A stretch of 64,000 nt of DNA from Paenibacillus mesophilus (GCF_005938385.1 NZ_VCRA01000006.1:186001-250000); one strand, 5' to 3'. Positions 53,493-63,063 are shown, counted from the stretch's first letter. Notes: generated by a model not told the origin, from the letters alone. A program made the numbers and translations.

Positions 53493-54827
53493 TTATTTCC
53501 GTTTCTCATCGATCGCTTTATTCGCCTTCTCCTCGGCATCACGCAGCGCGGTGTTGATATCGGCCGTTCCGTTCAAAACGTTGTTGCCTGCTCCGATGAT
53601 TTCGAGAAGAGCGAGCCGATTGAACCGGTTCGTATACGGAAGGTCGGCCATTTTATGCTTGAATACCGCCGCCGTGTTACGGCCTTTCAGGATGGGCAGC
53701 TTCGTGCCGAACGCTTGTTGGACTTCCTTATCAAGCAGTACCGGCATTTTTCCGTTTGCCGACAAGTGCGTTTGGACTTCCTTGGACCCCATCAAATGCG
53801 AGATCGCCGCGAAAGCCTGCTCCTTATGCTTGCTTGCCTTGGACACCATAAAGTATAGAGGCTTGTTCGCACCGGCGATACCGGGCTTCTCCTTGGACTG
53901 CGGCAAGGAAGCAACGTCCCAGTTTATTTTCTGACCCTTCTGCTCCGCTCCGTCCAGAAGATTGACCATTATATTGAAGCTTTGCATCAAAGAGGCCAAT
54001 GTCTGTTTCTGATAAAAATCCTCGTTCGTCAGCTTCGTATTTCCCGGTATGCTGTTGATCTCCTGAAGCAAAGCGAGCGATTTTTTCCAGTCGTCGGTTT
54101 GGAACGACGCCTTCCCCGACTTCGGGTCGAACAGCGATAGCCCCCATTGGCTGCCGGTCATCAACAGATTGATCGTGCGGAAAGCCGAATACTGAATCCC
54201 TCCGTCTTGTCGGGACAACCGTTTGAACAGTGCGATTGCGTCATCCCATGTCATATTGTCCGTCGGGTACGGGATACCGAATTTATCGAACGAATCTTTA
54301 TTGTAGAACCACATCATACGATCCGAATAGACCGGAAGCGCCAGCAACTGCCCATTGCTTCCTATCGATCGGCCTCCCTCCAGCACCTGGGAATCGATCT
54401 GCTTCAGATCGACTGAGAAGCTGCGCACATACTCATTCAGGTCAGTAGGAAAATCGTAATCAAGCAGTCCGGCCAGATTCGGATGATCCGTAAAGACGAT
54501 ATCGGGAGTATTTCCGGCCGCCATCAAATTTTCCAGCGTGTTCGCCGCGCCTTTCGTAAAATCCACATATTCCAGCGTAATGAACGGATATTTTTTGCGG
54601 ACCGGCTCGGCAAAATAAGCATCGAACTCCGCCTGCTGGAACGCGGTATTCCAGTTATTTACCCTTAGGGTGACCGGTTTCGTGTCTACTTGCTTCGGCT
54701 CCTCCGTCTTGCCCGATGCCGCCGGTTCGGCCGGCTTGGCGCCGTCCCCGGTCCTTCCCGAGCAGCTCGCCAGCATCAGGCCGGTCGCCAGCACCACGGT
54801 ACTTCTCCATAACAGCTTCGATTTCAT
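53493..54827 (-). CDS. Sugar-binding lipoprotein (family 1 solute-binding protein)
   Basis: 444 residues: signal peptide with lipobox MLASC (Cys22), a Glu/Pro/Lys spacer, then the two-lobed SBP_bac_1 fold (NTPDIVFTDHPNLAGLLDY, FYNKDSFDKFGIPYPTDNMTW, in parts). It is the last gene of the operon starting with the GntR-SBP regulator and closely resembles the partial protein at the left end of the window. No permease genes accompany it, so it must use membrane partners encoded elsewhere, or serve as a surface binding protein for the glycans released by the upstream enzymes. Confidence 0.92.
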   Translation of the reverse strand: MKSKLLWRSTVVLATGLMLASCSGRTGDGAKPAEPAASGKTEEPKQVDTKPVTLRVNNWNTAFQQAEFDAYFAEPVRKKYPFITLEYVDFTKGAANTLENLMAAGNTPDIVFTDHPNLAGLLDYDFPTDLNEYVRSFSVDLKQIDSQVLEGGRSIGSNGQLLALPVYSDRMMWFYNKDSFDKFGIPYPTDNMTWDDAIALFKRLSRQDGGIQYSAFRTINLLMTGSQWGLSLFDPKSGKASFQTDDWKKSLALLQEINSIPGNTKLTNEDFYQKQTLASLMQSFNIMVNLLDGAEQKGQKINWDVASLPQSKEKPGIAGANKPLYFMVSKASKHKEQAFAAISHLMGSKEVQTHLSANGKMPVLLDKEVQQAFGTKLPILKGRNTAAVFKHKMADLPYTNRFNRLALLEIIGAGNNVLNGTADINTALRDAEEKANKAIDEKRK

Positions 54828-54852
54828 GCTTCGCCTCTCTTTCTATTGCTTA

Positions 54853-56955
54853 TCAGGTTCCAGTTGAGCCGCTCTCCGAATTCGCGTACGTAATGTCATA
54901 GTCCGCATCGGGATTATCCAACGCTAACTCATAACGATCCTGCCCGATTACGTGAAAATTACCAGTCGGACAGGACGGGACTATTCGACTCGTGATCCGC
55001 AGTATTCCCGGACTTGCACCGGTCCGGACGGTGATCCTCGTCTCGTCCATATAGATGCGAATGTTGTCCCGGTTGGCGGGTACGGTGCCCTCGAACCACG
55101 CCAGTCCGCCCAGATGCGGCTCGATCAGGAAGCGCGCATATCCGGCCTCGAGCGGCTTGACGCCCATGAAATATTTGCCGAGCAAATAGATCGGGCCCGC
55201 TCCCCAAGCATGGCACAGGCTTTTGCCGAACGGTCTGCCGTACATCGCGTATTGGGCGCTGCCCTGAACCTCGGGATCGTACACTTCCCAGAAGCTGGTT
55301 GCCCCCCGATCCAGCATACCGCCCCAGTAACGCTCCATCTCGGATGCGACGTAAGCGTGCTCTCCGATCTCGCATAAAGCGGCCAGCTCATAGAAGCGCA
55401 TATAAGGCGTGGCAATCTTGGGCACTTGATCGTTCATCAACACGTTGCTCGCAACCGATCGCTGACGTCCCGCATCCAGAAAACCAAGCAGCAGCGCAAA
55501 CATGTTGGCGTACCGCGTCATATGCGGCTGCAGCCGGCCATTTATCCGGTTATGCAACAGCCCGCCCCGCTCCTCGTCCCAGAACGTGTCGAACAGTTCC
55601 CGCCGCAGCGCAGCCGCATGATCTCCCAATTCCTCCGCCGTCGCATCGTCCCCGAACATCCGCGCGAACTCCGCCGCCACTTCCAGACTTCGTGCAAATA
55701 GGACTTGCTGGAAGCTAAGCTCGCCCTCCTTGCTTATATCCGCCCAATCGACGAACACCCAATCTCCCGGCTTCCCTTCCACCATGCCTCTCTCATTGGC
55801 CCGCGACCGGCAGAAAGCGATAAGATCCAGCATCTTCGGATAAAGGGAACGGATAAATTCCAGATCGCCGGTATACCAGTAATGGTCATACAAGCTGATG
55901 ATCCAGTAGAAGGAATAGTCGAGAATCGTATTCAGATGCGTCTCGATCGGGTCTTTGCCGCGCAGCGCTATCATCGTCCGGCGATTGACGGCTTCGTCGA
56001 AGAAGGAGTAATAATTGATGAGATAGCTTTGCGATGCGTCCCCCGACCACACCCATCGGTCCCGCTTAATGCCGTCAAGGAAAAACTCCCGCGTCGTCAA
56101 ATGCATCGTATGGGCGGCAACATCCCAGATGCGGTTGATTCGTTCATTCGAGCAGCGGAATTGACCGCGGTATTCCACGGGCAAATATTCGTACAGCATC
56201 GAGACGCCGCCGACGGTTACGCCCGGGTCGGGGATGACGCGTACATACCGGAATGCTCGGGACAAGCCGTGGGTGTAGTCCGGCGACGCTCCGGACGTGA
56301 CCTCGATCCGGTCCAGCGTATCGCATTTGGCTTCGGACAGAGCCTCTTCCAGCGACTCCCCGTAATACAGCATGACCGTGCCTTCTCCCTGCAGCCCGTG
56401 AAGCTGCACATAACCGAATGTTTCCTTGCCGAAGTCGACAAGCAGCGTACCGTCGTTAAGTGTTGTCGCTTCCGAGTGCTCCTTCCGCACCGACGGCAGC
56501 CGGTATCCCGATGGACGCTCCTCTGCCGAATGGAATTGCCCGCAGCCAGGAACAATCCAGTTCCAGTTGCCGCTCGTCACTCTCCAACTAGTATTGCTGG
56601 CTATCGTGTTCCCTTTCGTGAACAAGGCCGGCAAGCCGCTCTCGTTGACAACCGATATGACCAGCGAGTGCTTTCCTTTCGGCAGCATAAGCTTCCCGCC
56701 GCCCGAAGGCACCATCCTGCCATCGATCATGACATTGTAGCGGCCCTCTACCGTCAACGCCAGCTCTTCCTTTTCGACGATCTCATAGATGCATTGGAAT
56801 TTGACGACGCAATACGGGGAATCGACCCGATAGAAGGGCGGATATACGTTTCCCCGCTCCTCCCGGCGCAAAACAACCTCGCGGTGCAGCCATATTTCAA
56901 AATCGCCCGGATACCAGATCCAGGTCGCCTCGTCATGTCCGACGGACTTCATCAT
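54853..56955 (-). CDS. Alpha-L-rhamnosidase-like glycoside hydrolase (GH78 type)
   Basis: 700 residues without a signal peptide. N-terminal beta domains (TWIWYPGDFEIWLHREVVLR in part; LLVDFGKETFGYVQLHGLQG) precede an (alpha/alpha)6 barrel with the GH78 hallmark FFLDGIKRDRWVWSGDASQS (acid residues at the catalytic site) and the C-terminal SLCHAWGAGPIYLLGKYF. GH78 enzymes cut rhamnose from pectin side chains or glycosides. AAGGAG precedes the ATG. Lies 42 bp after the beta-helix gene and 25 bp before the solute-binding protein gene, so the four genes form one operon. Confidence 0.88.
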   Translation of the reverse strand: MMKSVGHDEATWIWYPGDFEIWLHREVVLRREERGNVYPPFYRVDSPYCVVKFQCIYEIVEKEELALTVEGRYNVMIDGRMVPSGGGKLMLPKGKHSLVISVVNESGLPALFTKGNTIASNTSWRVTSGNWNWIVPGCGQFHSAEERPSGYRLPSVRKEHSEATTLNDGTLLVDFGKETFGYVQLHGLQGEGTVMLYYGESLEEALSEAKCDTLDRIEVTSGASPDYTHGLSRAFRYVRVIPDPGVTVGGVSMLYEYLPVEYRGQFRCSNERINRIWDVAAHTMHLTTREFFLDGIKRDRWVWSGDASQSYLINYYSFFDEAVNRRTMIALRGKDPIETHLNTILDYSFYWIISLYDHYWYTGDLEFIRSLYPKMLDLIAFCRSRANERGMVEGKPGDWVFVDWADISKEGELSFQQVLFARSLEVAAEFARMFGDDATAEELGDHAAALRRELFDTFWDEERGGLLHNRINGRLQPHMTRYANMFALLLGFLDAGRQRSVASNVLMNDQVPKIATPYMRFYELAALCEIGEHAYVASEMERYWGGMLDRGATSFWEVYDPEVQGSAQYAMYGRPFGKSLCHAWGAGPIYLLGKYFMGVKPLEAGYARFLIEPHLGGLAWFEGTVPANRDNIRIYMDETRITVRTGASPGILRITSRIVPSCPTGNFHVIGQDRYELALDNPDADYDITYANSESGSTGT

Positions 56956-56997
56956 GCATCTCTCCTTATGCGGTATAAGCTAATGCGCTCGTTTGCC

Positions 56998-58989
56998 CTA
57001 TAGGGCGCCGAACGGCTGGAATATCGGATTGACGACGCCATACGTTCCCGCCGAGGTGCACACCCAGCCGACGAAACCGGTCGAGCCCGGATGGATGCAC
57101 ATGATTTTATCGCCTTCCCGCCAAGCGCCCGTTGTTGGCAAGCTGTCCGAATACCATGCCTTGACCCCGTTTTCGATAGCCGAGATCGGGGCCGTTCCGA
57201 ATAAAATATCCGTCGACGTATGATTGTACGCTTGGTTATGCGTGAGCTCGACATTCGTGACGGTATCGAGCACACGTATGCCGTTCGGCTGCGTTCTGGC
57301 CGCGCCCGTTCTCGTATCGCAGCACAAATTGTTGACGATATTAAGCCGATTGCTGCTGCCCGATGCGAGAATACCGGTCATTTTGTTATCCAGGCATTCG
57401 TTGCCGTCGATGATTGCCCGCTGACAATGGGTCATACTGATCCCGTAGTAATTCGCGCCGCTGACTTTGTTCCCTTGAATGATGAGGTCGTTCGACGCGT
57501 AGCATTCGATGCCCGAGCCGTTCGCATTGTGCAGTTCATTGTTCGCAAACTTCATCCGTCCTCCATTGGAGGAGGTATAGATTCCGGAGCCGATCGTAGC
57601 GCCATTCGCTATGAACAGATTGCCGATGACTGAACATTCAGACGATTTACCGGAGATGTCCACGCCCCTCCCGTAATAGTTCTCGAACTGGTTGCCGATC
57701 GCCGTAACCCGAATCCCGTTCATCCGGATCGCGTACTGGGTCCCGAGATTCGGTTCCCGTTTGAAATTGCGGACGATGTTGTTGGCGAATAAGATATGCG
57801 AGGATGGTACGTCGCCGCCATTGTTCGGCTTTTCGTGCGTCTCCGCCTTGAACGCGGCAATGCCGGTCCGTTCTCCCACATTATTGGCCACTACGATGTT
57901 ATGGCAGCCTCCCGATACGTCCACGCACATGCCCGAGCCGAAACCGTTCGCGAGTACGGGCTTCATCCCCAGATCGTAAAACGTGCAGCCCGTCACGACG
58001 CTGTCGACCCATTCGTTCATCCCCACGCCGTGATTGCCGGTTTGTTCGAAGTGGCAGTTCTCGATCCGAATCTGGCTGCTGATCGGATGCGGGTACGGAT
58101 GCGCCGCGCTTCCATAGCTCTGAATCGCGCTGTTGAACGAGCCCCTGAAGAAGCATTCGGAGAACGAAATGTTGTCGACTTCCCGGTCCGCAGGCGGAGT
58201 AAAGTAGAACAGATGGTGGGCGTTCAGCGAAACCTCCGGATCGGTCAACCAGTTGGCGTCGGCGTTCCCGTCGAACTTGATCCCCCGCACCGTGATCCGT
58301 TTGGCGGTCGTCAGCCTGAACGGATAAAAGAACTTGAGGATGCCATTGTTAACGGCCTTGATCACGGTCCCGATTCCCGCCCCATGCAGAGTTGTGCCGG
58401 AATGATCGGCAGTCAGCAGAAATGCCGCCCGCGTCACGCTGTCATCAGTCGATACGATATAAGTGCCTTCCGGAAAATAGACGGAGCCGCCGCGACCCGC
58501 TTCGATCGCCAGCCGGATGGACGCCGTATCGTCCGTCACCCCGTCCCCTTTGGCACCGAACCATCTCACATTCAACGATCCTTCGTAAATGCGCTTGAAT
58601 CTGGCGCCGACGGAAGGCGATACGAGAACGGTACCGGAGTTATCCGCCGACGAGGTATCGGCCGGGTCGTACAGGAAGATGCCTTCCCGGCCGGAATTCT
58701 TGACGAAGTACGGACGGTTTGCATCCGGATTCGCTTCGTTTCGCAGCGATTCGATTGTTGTCGTCTCGCAGCAAGCTTTTTTCCCATTACCGTATACGGC
58801 ATTGGTTACCGTAGAGTCCTTTCCGTTGGAGGCGCTAACCAGTCCGGAGTTCAACAAGAATCCCGAGGCTGCCGCCATCCCTCCGAGGCCTGCCGTCGCC
58901 AGCAACGCCCTGCGGCTCATTCTCGCCGATGAAACCTCCATCTCTCGTTCTTGGACATGCACCGTTTCTTGGCTTTTTTCCGTATCCAT
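56998..58989 (-). CDS. Tat-exported right-handed beta-helix protein (pectate-lyase-3 type)
   Basis: About 663 residues. After a polar 25-residue lead, a twin-arginine signal ([17 protein letters not shown]) targets the folded protein for export. The Pectate_lyase_3 entry motif [18 protein letters not shown] is followed by parallel beta-helix coils (repeated N-x-(I/V)-x-x-N units such as [34 protein letters not shown]). Such proteins cleave or bind pectin-like or capsular polysaccharides. AAAGGTG suits the ATG at 58989 better than the far upstream ATG at 59061. Part of the GntR-SBP operon with the rhamnosidase. Confidence 0.85.
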   Translation of the reverse strand: MDTEKSQETVHVQEREMEVSSARMSRRALLATAGLGGMAAASGFLLNSGLVSASNGKDSTVTNAVYGNGKKACCETTTIESLRNEANPDANRPYFVKNSGREGIFLYDPADTSSADNSGTVLVSPSVGARFKRIYEGSLNVRWFGAKGDGVTDDTASIRLAIEAGRGGSVYFPEGTYIVSTDDSVTRAAFLLTADHSGTTLHGAGIGTVIKAVNNGILKFFYPFRLTTAKRITVRGIKFDGNADANWLTDPEVSLNAHHLFYFTPPADREVDNISFSECFFRGSFNSAIQSYGSAAHPYPHPISSQIRIENCHFEQTGNHGVGMNEWVDSVVTGCTFYDLGMKPVLANGFGSGMCVDVSGGCHNIVVANNVGERTGIAAFKAETHEKPNNGGDVPSSHILFANNIVRNFKREPNLGTQYAIRMNGIRVTAIGNQFENYYGRGVDISGKSSECSVIGNLFIANGATIGSGIYTSSNGGRMKFANNELHNANGSGIECYASNDLIIQGNKVSGANYYGISMTHCQRAIIDGNECLDNKMTGILASGSSNRLNIVNNLCCDTRTGAARTQPNGIRVLDTVTNVELTHNQAYNHTSTDILFGTAPISAIENGVKAWYSDSLPTTGAWREGDKIMCIHPGSTGFVGWVCTSAGTYGVVNPIFQPFGAL

Positions 58990-59093
58990 TCGCAACATCA
59001 CCTTTACTTGGATTTTTCCAAAGCAAGGAGCGTCCGCTATCGATTTTTGCCTAAATGCCATGCTCCATGGGACACCCCCGGAGAAGCTTCATG

Positions 59094-60518
59094 TTAGATC
59101 CGATCCTCGAGGAGGGTTTTGCTTGCATCGACCTGATTGCCGTCACGGTTCCGGTCTTCGCGAATGACTTCGAACATCTGATCGCACAATTGTTCTTCAC
59201 CGATCAGATTGGCCCAGTATTCCTTCAGAAGATACTGCAGTTCGAGACGCAGCGCATCCGAGAATTGCAAATCTTTGTGGGTACGGAACGTAAACATGAT
59301 TTCCCGGAACATGCTGTAACGTCCCGGTCTCTTCACCCTGCTCGCGACGGGGCTCGCCAATAAGGGACGATAGCTCGGAACCGTGAGCGTACCGGACTGA
59401 ATCAGCTCCTGCGCATGCCGGGAAGCCATAAACCGCAGAAAGCGATGGGCTTCTTCCTTATGCGGGGAGTCCTTGCTTATACAGGCACCGATCGTAATGA
59501 GCAGTGTGGCAGGATCATGCTGGGTAGGAACGGGCGAAACGTCATATTCCAGGTCGGCGTTAAGAAAATCGTTCATTTGGGCGTAGTTGGTCAAAATCAT
59601 GGATAATTTGCCATCCACGAACAGCTTCGTAATTTCTTTGTCGTCCTCCGACAAATAGAGTGGAGACATCGCCCGATTATGGAGAATGTCTTTGCAAATC
59701 TTCATGTTCTTCATGAGCTTGCGGCGAAGCGAATCGCTGTCCCACGGCGCCTCCCACTCGTCCCGGCCGCCGCTCTGCAGCATAAAGATCGGCCAGCGGT
59801 TCTCCGACATGGCATGGAAGCCGAAACCATAGCGACCGGCTCCGTTCGACAAGGCCGTGGCGTGCATGATCAGCTCGTCCCAACTCCAGCTCCCGTCCGG
59901 CTCCGGAACGTCGGACTCAGCGAAGTGCGCCTTGTTGTAGCACAACACGATTGGAGCGAATCCAAGCGGCTGCACGAGCAGCTTCCCCTCATGCCGGAAC
60001 GGCTCCAGCAGGAACGGATGCGTGTCCTTGGGTTCCGGCAGCACCTCGAGTTGAGCGGTTAGGCCTTGTCTACCGATCTCCAGAAATTGATACACGTTGG
60101 CGCTCAACACATCCAACGGTCCGCCCCCTACGGTTATTTCCGGAATAACGCTGGTGTAGGGAACGACTTCTACACGAATGTGCGGATGCAGAAGATGGAA
60201 CTCGTCAATCAAATCCTCCATCCTCAGATCGCGCATAATCGTCTGACTGCAGCCGAAGCGGATGACCGCTCGCGGTCGCAGCGGAACGATCTGGTTGCCG
60301 ACACGCGGGATTTTACGGATGTATCCCTCCTTCTCCAGTACTTCCAGTCCTTTGCGAAGCGATTTGTTGCTGAGCGAGAACCGTTTCGACAAGACGATTT
60401 CAGAAGGCAAATACGACTCCGGCGGATACACGCCTTCCACAATCTCATGACGGAGAGTCGCCGTCAGCTCGTTCAGCTGTTCGTGGTACCGTTCTTTGGA
60501 CGGTCTGTTTTTATGAAT
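59094..60518 (-). CDS. GntR-type HTH fused to a solute-binding-protein domain (possible ATT start)
   Basis: About 474 residues: N-terminal GntR winged helix (LPSEIVLSKRFSLSNKSLRKGLEVLEKEGYIRKI in part) and a C-terminal ~370-residue family 1 solute-binding domain (FGCSQTIMRDLRMEDLIDEF, WSWDELIMHATALSNG) with no signal peptide, hence cytoplasmic. It should bind a sugar inside the cell and switch the polysaccharide operon it heads. GAGGAGGGG (60533-60525) is followed after six bases by ATT-CAT-AAA at 60518; no in-frame ATG exists before the stop codon, and the first GTG (60440) would cut into the HTH. ATT initiation or a mutated ATG is inferred. Confidence 0.85.
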   Translation of the reverse strand: MHKNRPSKERYHEQLNELTATLRHEIVEGVYPPESYLPSEIVLSKRFSLSNKSLRKGLEVLEKEGYIRKIPRVGNQIVPLRPRAVIRFGCSQTIMRDLRMEDLIDEFHLLHPHIRVEVVPYTSVIPEITVGGGPLDVLSANVYQFLEIGRQGLTAQLEVLPEPKDTHPFLLEPFRHEGKLLVQPLGFAPIVLCYNKAHFAESDVPEPDGSWSWDELIMHATALSNGAGRYGFGFHAMSENRWPIFMLQSGGRDEWEAPWDSDSLRRKLMKNMKICKDILHNRAMSPLYLSEDDKEITKLFVDGKLSMILTNYAQMNDFLNADLEYDVSPVPTQHDPATLLITIGACISKDSPHKEEAHRFLRFMASRHAQELIQSGTLTVPSYRPLLASPVASRVKRPGRYSMFREIMFTFRTHKDLQFSDALRLELQYLLKEYWANLIGEEQLCDQMFEVIREDRNRDGNQVDASKTLLEDRI

Positions 60519-60533
60519 GACTCACCCCTCCTC

Positions 60534-60679
60534 TGATGTATATAATATCGTATTTATATACATCAATTGGCAATTTTCCAAATATAACTACCTCAAACTC
60601 ATCATATTGCCTCATGAAATCGTTGTCAATTTAAAGTTATATACATCAATTCGGGAAAATCGTTATTTTTATACATCAA
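60534..60679. promoter_or_regulatory. Cluster of four TGATGTATA-type motifs between divergent genes
   Basis: TATACATCAA occurs at 60558-60567, 60641-60650 area and 60670-60679, and its complement TGATGTATA at 60534-60542. GATGTATATAA (60535-60545) and TTATATACATC (60554-60564) form an 11-bp dyad next to the regulator's ribosome binding site; the first and second direct copies share 15 identical bases (TTATATACATCAATT). Likely operators of the GntR-SBP regulator. Confidence 0.7.
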
Positions 60680-60812
60680 GGCAAGTTTAAGAGTGCTTGT
60701 TGGGTTGATCCGTTCCTGATCACGGTAGCCTGTTCCGATTTTCAATGATATGATGAATTTATGAAAGGTTTGGCTGAGAACACTTTAATGATCGACTCAT
60801 GGAGTACAAAAC

Positions 60813-61484
60813 ATGACAGGAAACCTTCAACATTCGCATCTGCTGGACGTATTCCCCTTCCTAAGAGCTGTCCCCACTGCTGAATGGGAAGGAGCTCGAA
60901 CCACGATCCAACAGTTCCCTGCCAAAACTCGCATATTCCAAAAAGAAGACGCCTCGCTCTACGCCATGTTCTTGCTTCGCGGAACCGCTCTAATTACCCT
61001 GATCGGGGAGAACGGAAGCGAATCCGTCCTTAACGTACTATCCGCCGGCGAGGTCTGTTCTCTTATGCTGCTAAGCGGACTAAGCGGACGCGATTATCCC
61101 GGCTCGATTATAGCGGAAACGGATGTCGAAGCGCTGTTCGTGTCCAAAAACAGCTTCCTCCGCTGGGTCCAAGACCACGAGTCCATCCGTCACGCGGTGT
61201 TTGGCGGCTTGCTCGATGGTACGCTCCGTATGAGCGAACGGTTGGGTGCCAGACAGACCGTGCCCGTGGAAGCTCGACTGGCAAAGGCGCTTTTGCGAGT
61301 CACATCGGAGGAACAACCTTTGTTCCAAGTCACACACCAGGAGCTTGCCGCCCAGATCGGATCTGCCCGGGAAGTCGTATCTCGCGTGCTGCAGCGGTTC
61401 CAAAGGAAAGGCTGGATAGAGGCGGTTAGAGGGCGGGTGCAGATTCTTCAACGAAGAGAACTGGAGACGCTGCTCGGTGACTAG
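60813..61484 (+). CDS. Crp/Fnr-family transcriptional regulator
   Basis: 223 residues: cNMP-binding-type beta barrel (FPAKTRIFQKEDASLYAMFLLRG in part), dimerisation helix and HTH_Crp winged helix (VTHQELAAQIGSAREVVSRVL). Three scattered cysteines do not form an Fnr Fe-S cluster pattern. Transcribed divergently from the GntR-SBP operon and followed by a peroxiredoxin gene 83 bp downstream, which it may control. Confidence 0.9.
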   Translation: MTGNLQHSHLLDVFPFLRAVPTAEWEGARTTIQQFPAKTRIFQKEDASLYAMFLLRGTALITLIGENGSESVLNVLSAGEVCSLMLLSGLSGRDYPGSIIAETDVEALFVSKNSFLRWVQDHESIRHAVFGGLLDGTLRMSERLGARQTVPVEARLAKALLRVTSEEQPLFQVTHQELAAQIGSAREVVSRVLQRFQRKGWIEAVRGRVQILQRRELETLLGD

Positions 61485-61567
61485 GTCACAGAACGATAGC
61501 AAGGACTCCTGCTAAGGTAAAGATACAGGCCAAATGCCTAGTATTTATGACTTGGGAGGAGCTTCAT

Positions 61568-62125
61568 ATGATTCAACAACTTCAATCGGGTGACCCCGCC
61601 CCATTGTTTCAAGCCATCGACCATAACGGCAAGTCCGTTTCACTCGAGAATTACCGGGGGCGCAAAGTACTTCTCGCCTTCTTCCGTTTCTCCGCTTGTG
61701 CGTTATGCAACCTGCGAGTCCATCAATTCATTCAACGTTACCCGGAGTGGCAGCTTCAAGGATTAGAGATCATCGCGGTGTTCGAATCGCCCGAGAAGAA
61801 CTTATCCGCTCATGTAGGCAAACAGAACGCCCCGTTCCCGCTCATTGCCGATCCCGCAACGGCTATATACGATTTGTATGGTGTCGAAACATCCGAAGAC
61901 AAAGTACAAGCTACATTATCCGATCCCGATCTAAAAGCGGCCATAGCTGAAGCCGAAGCCGCCGGATTTCCATTAACGCCGGAGGAAGGCTCCAACTTCC
62001 ATCGCATTCCGGCAGAGTTCCTTATCGACGAGACCGGTATACTGCGGACCGCCCATTACAGCCGCATCCTTACTGACCATCTGCCGTTTGATGCCATTGA
62101 GCATTTCATTAGGAGCGGCAAGTAG
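61568..62125 (+). CDS. Peroxiredoxin-like AhpC/TSA-family protein
   Basis: 185-residue thioredoxin-fold protein with the CxxC motif SACALCN (Cys44, Cys47) and the peroxiredoxin-like FPLIADPATAIYDLYGV. It may reduce peroxides or act as a thiol oxidoreductase. GGGAGG selects the ATG at 61568. Probably cotranscribed with the Crp/Fnr regulator. Confidence 0.85.
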   Translation: MIQQLQSGDPAPLFQAIDHNGKSVSLENYRGRKVLLAFFRFSACALCNLRVHQFIQRYPEWQLQGLEIIAVFESPEKNLSAHVGKQNAPFPLIADPATAIYDLYGVETSEDKVQATLSDPDLKAAIAEAEAAGFPLTPEEGSNFHRIPAEFLIDETGILRTAHYSRILTDHLPFDAIEHFIRSGK

Positions 62126-62242
62126 AGATAGACTATCGGGTGCTGCTTCATTCACTCTGAACATGGACAATAGGCCGTCGATGAATCGGCGGCCCTTGTT
62201 GGTGGTCAAGTTATCGCATTCCGTTATCGGAATGGGATTTCA

Positions 62243-62902
62243 TTATTCGTTCGGCAACCATTCCTTACAGCTATCCGCCCGTATTTGCAGCTCATTATAC
62301 AACACGCCTGCATGATAGCCGTCACAAACGGCATGGTGGAACTGTCCCGATAAAGGCAGCAGGATTTTGTCGTCTTGCCGAACATATTTCCCTATCGTAA
62401 AGATGGGCAGCAAATAGGTCCCCTCATTATAAATGTTCAGATTAAAGCCCGTGAAGCTGACCCACGGAATGCTGGAAATAGGGAAGGTATTTGGCGGCTC
62501 GTTAGGTTTAGCGGCAAATTCTTTTACCCTACCGTACTTCTCCATATCGTCCAGATAACGACTATAGAATTCATTGAATTCCTCGCTGTACAAAGTCCAG
62601 ATGCTGGAAAACGTCTTATCCTCATCATGGAAAATGGTAAAGCTGGGGGACAAACTGTCCCAATAGCCCAACCTGCCCTCAGCATCAAAACATGTGCGAA
62701 ATTCACGATGGCCGTTTACCACTGTAGTTATCATGTGGATTAGAGCCGGGTACAGCTTAATCCCCTTACTCTTAAGTTCTGCCAGCAGCAGGGTAATGTC
62801 TAGGTTTGCCGTCATGCTGTAGGTGCATCTGACACGGTCTAAATAATGTTCGAAATAAGGTTTTCTACTCCAGCTATCCATGACAATCGGATTAAAATTC
62901 AT
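62243..62902 (-). CDS. catA: Type A chloramphenicol O-acetyltransferase
   Basis: Trimeric enzyme that inactivates chloramphenicol by acetyl transfer from acetyl-CoA. 219 residues, the standard length, with the active-site signature HHAVCDGYH at 189-197 and the conserved FTIFHDEDKTFSSIW and SSIPWVSFTGFN segments. AGGAGG precedes the ATG but is masked by the leader hairpin at 62911-62945. The cat frame is more AT-rich than its neighbours, which fits acquisition. Inducible by translational attenuation. Confidence 0.95.
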   Translation of the reverse strand: MNFNPIVMDSWSRKPYFEHYLDRVRCTYSMTANLDITLLLAELKSKGIKLYPALIHMITTVVNGHREFRTCFDAEGRLGYWDSLSPSFTIFHDEDKTFSSIWTLYSEEFNEFYSRYLDDMEKYGRVKEFAAKPNEPPNTFPISSIPWVSFTGFNLNIYNEGTYLLPIFTIGKYVRQDDKILLPLSGQFHHAVCDGYHAGVLYNELQIRADSCKEWLPNE

Positions 62903-62910
62903 ATTTATAC

Positions 62911-62945
62911 CCTCCTAAAATGATTCCGTTTTTCGTTTTAGGAGG
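62911..62945 (-). promoter_or_regulatory. Translational attenuator hairpin masking the catA ribosome binding site
   Basis: CCTCCTAAAA (62945-62936 on the minus strand) and TTTTAGGAGG (62920-62911) are perfect 10-base complements with a 15-base loop. The second arm contains the catA ribosome binding site, so the stem blocks translation until opened. Confidence 0.9.
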
Positions 62946-62967
62946 TTTGATCGACTGCTTTAACCAT
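62938..62967 (-). CDS. catA leader peptide (9 residues)
   Basis: ATG at 62967 encodes MVKAVDQTS followed by TAA; the last codons and stop lie in the 5' arm of the attenuator hairpin. This matches the design of Gram-positive cat leaders (for example the cat-86 leader beginning MVKTD), where a chloramphenicol-stalled ribosome opens the hairpin. Its ribosome binding site (AAGGA) is close to the ATG. Confidence 0.85.
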   Translation of the reverse strand: MVKAVDQTS

Positions 62968-63063
62968 ATCCTTATCACATTCCCGGTATGTTATTTTTCT
63001 TCTGCTATATAGGCTCTGTTACTTTCAAGATACATTATAGGTCATTTCTGCTATATTTGCCCT

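Noticed and set aside
63000..63056. TTCTGCTATAT present twice, 46 bp apart, upstream of catA
   Set aside because: Short and AT-rich; no further evidence for a regulatory role.
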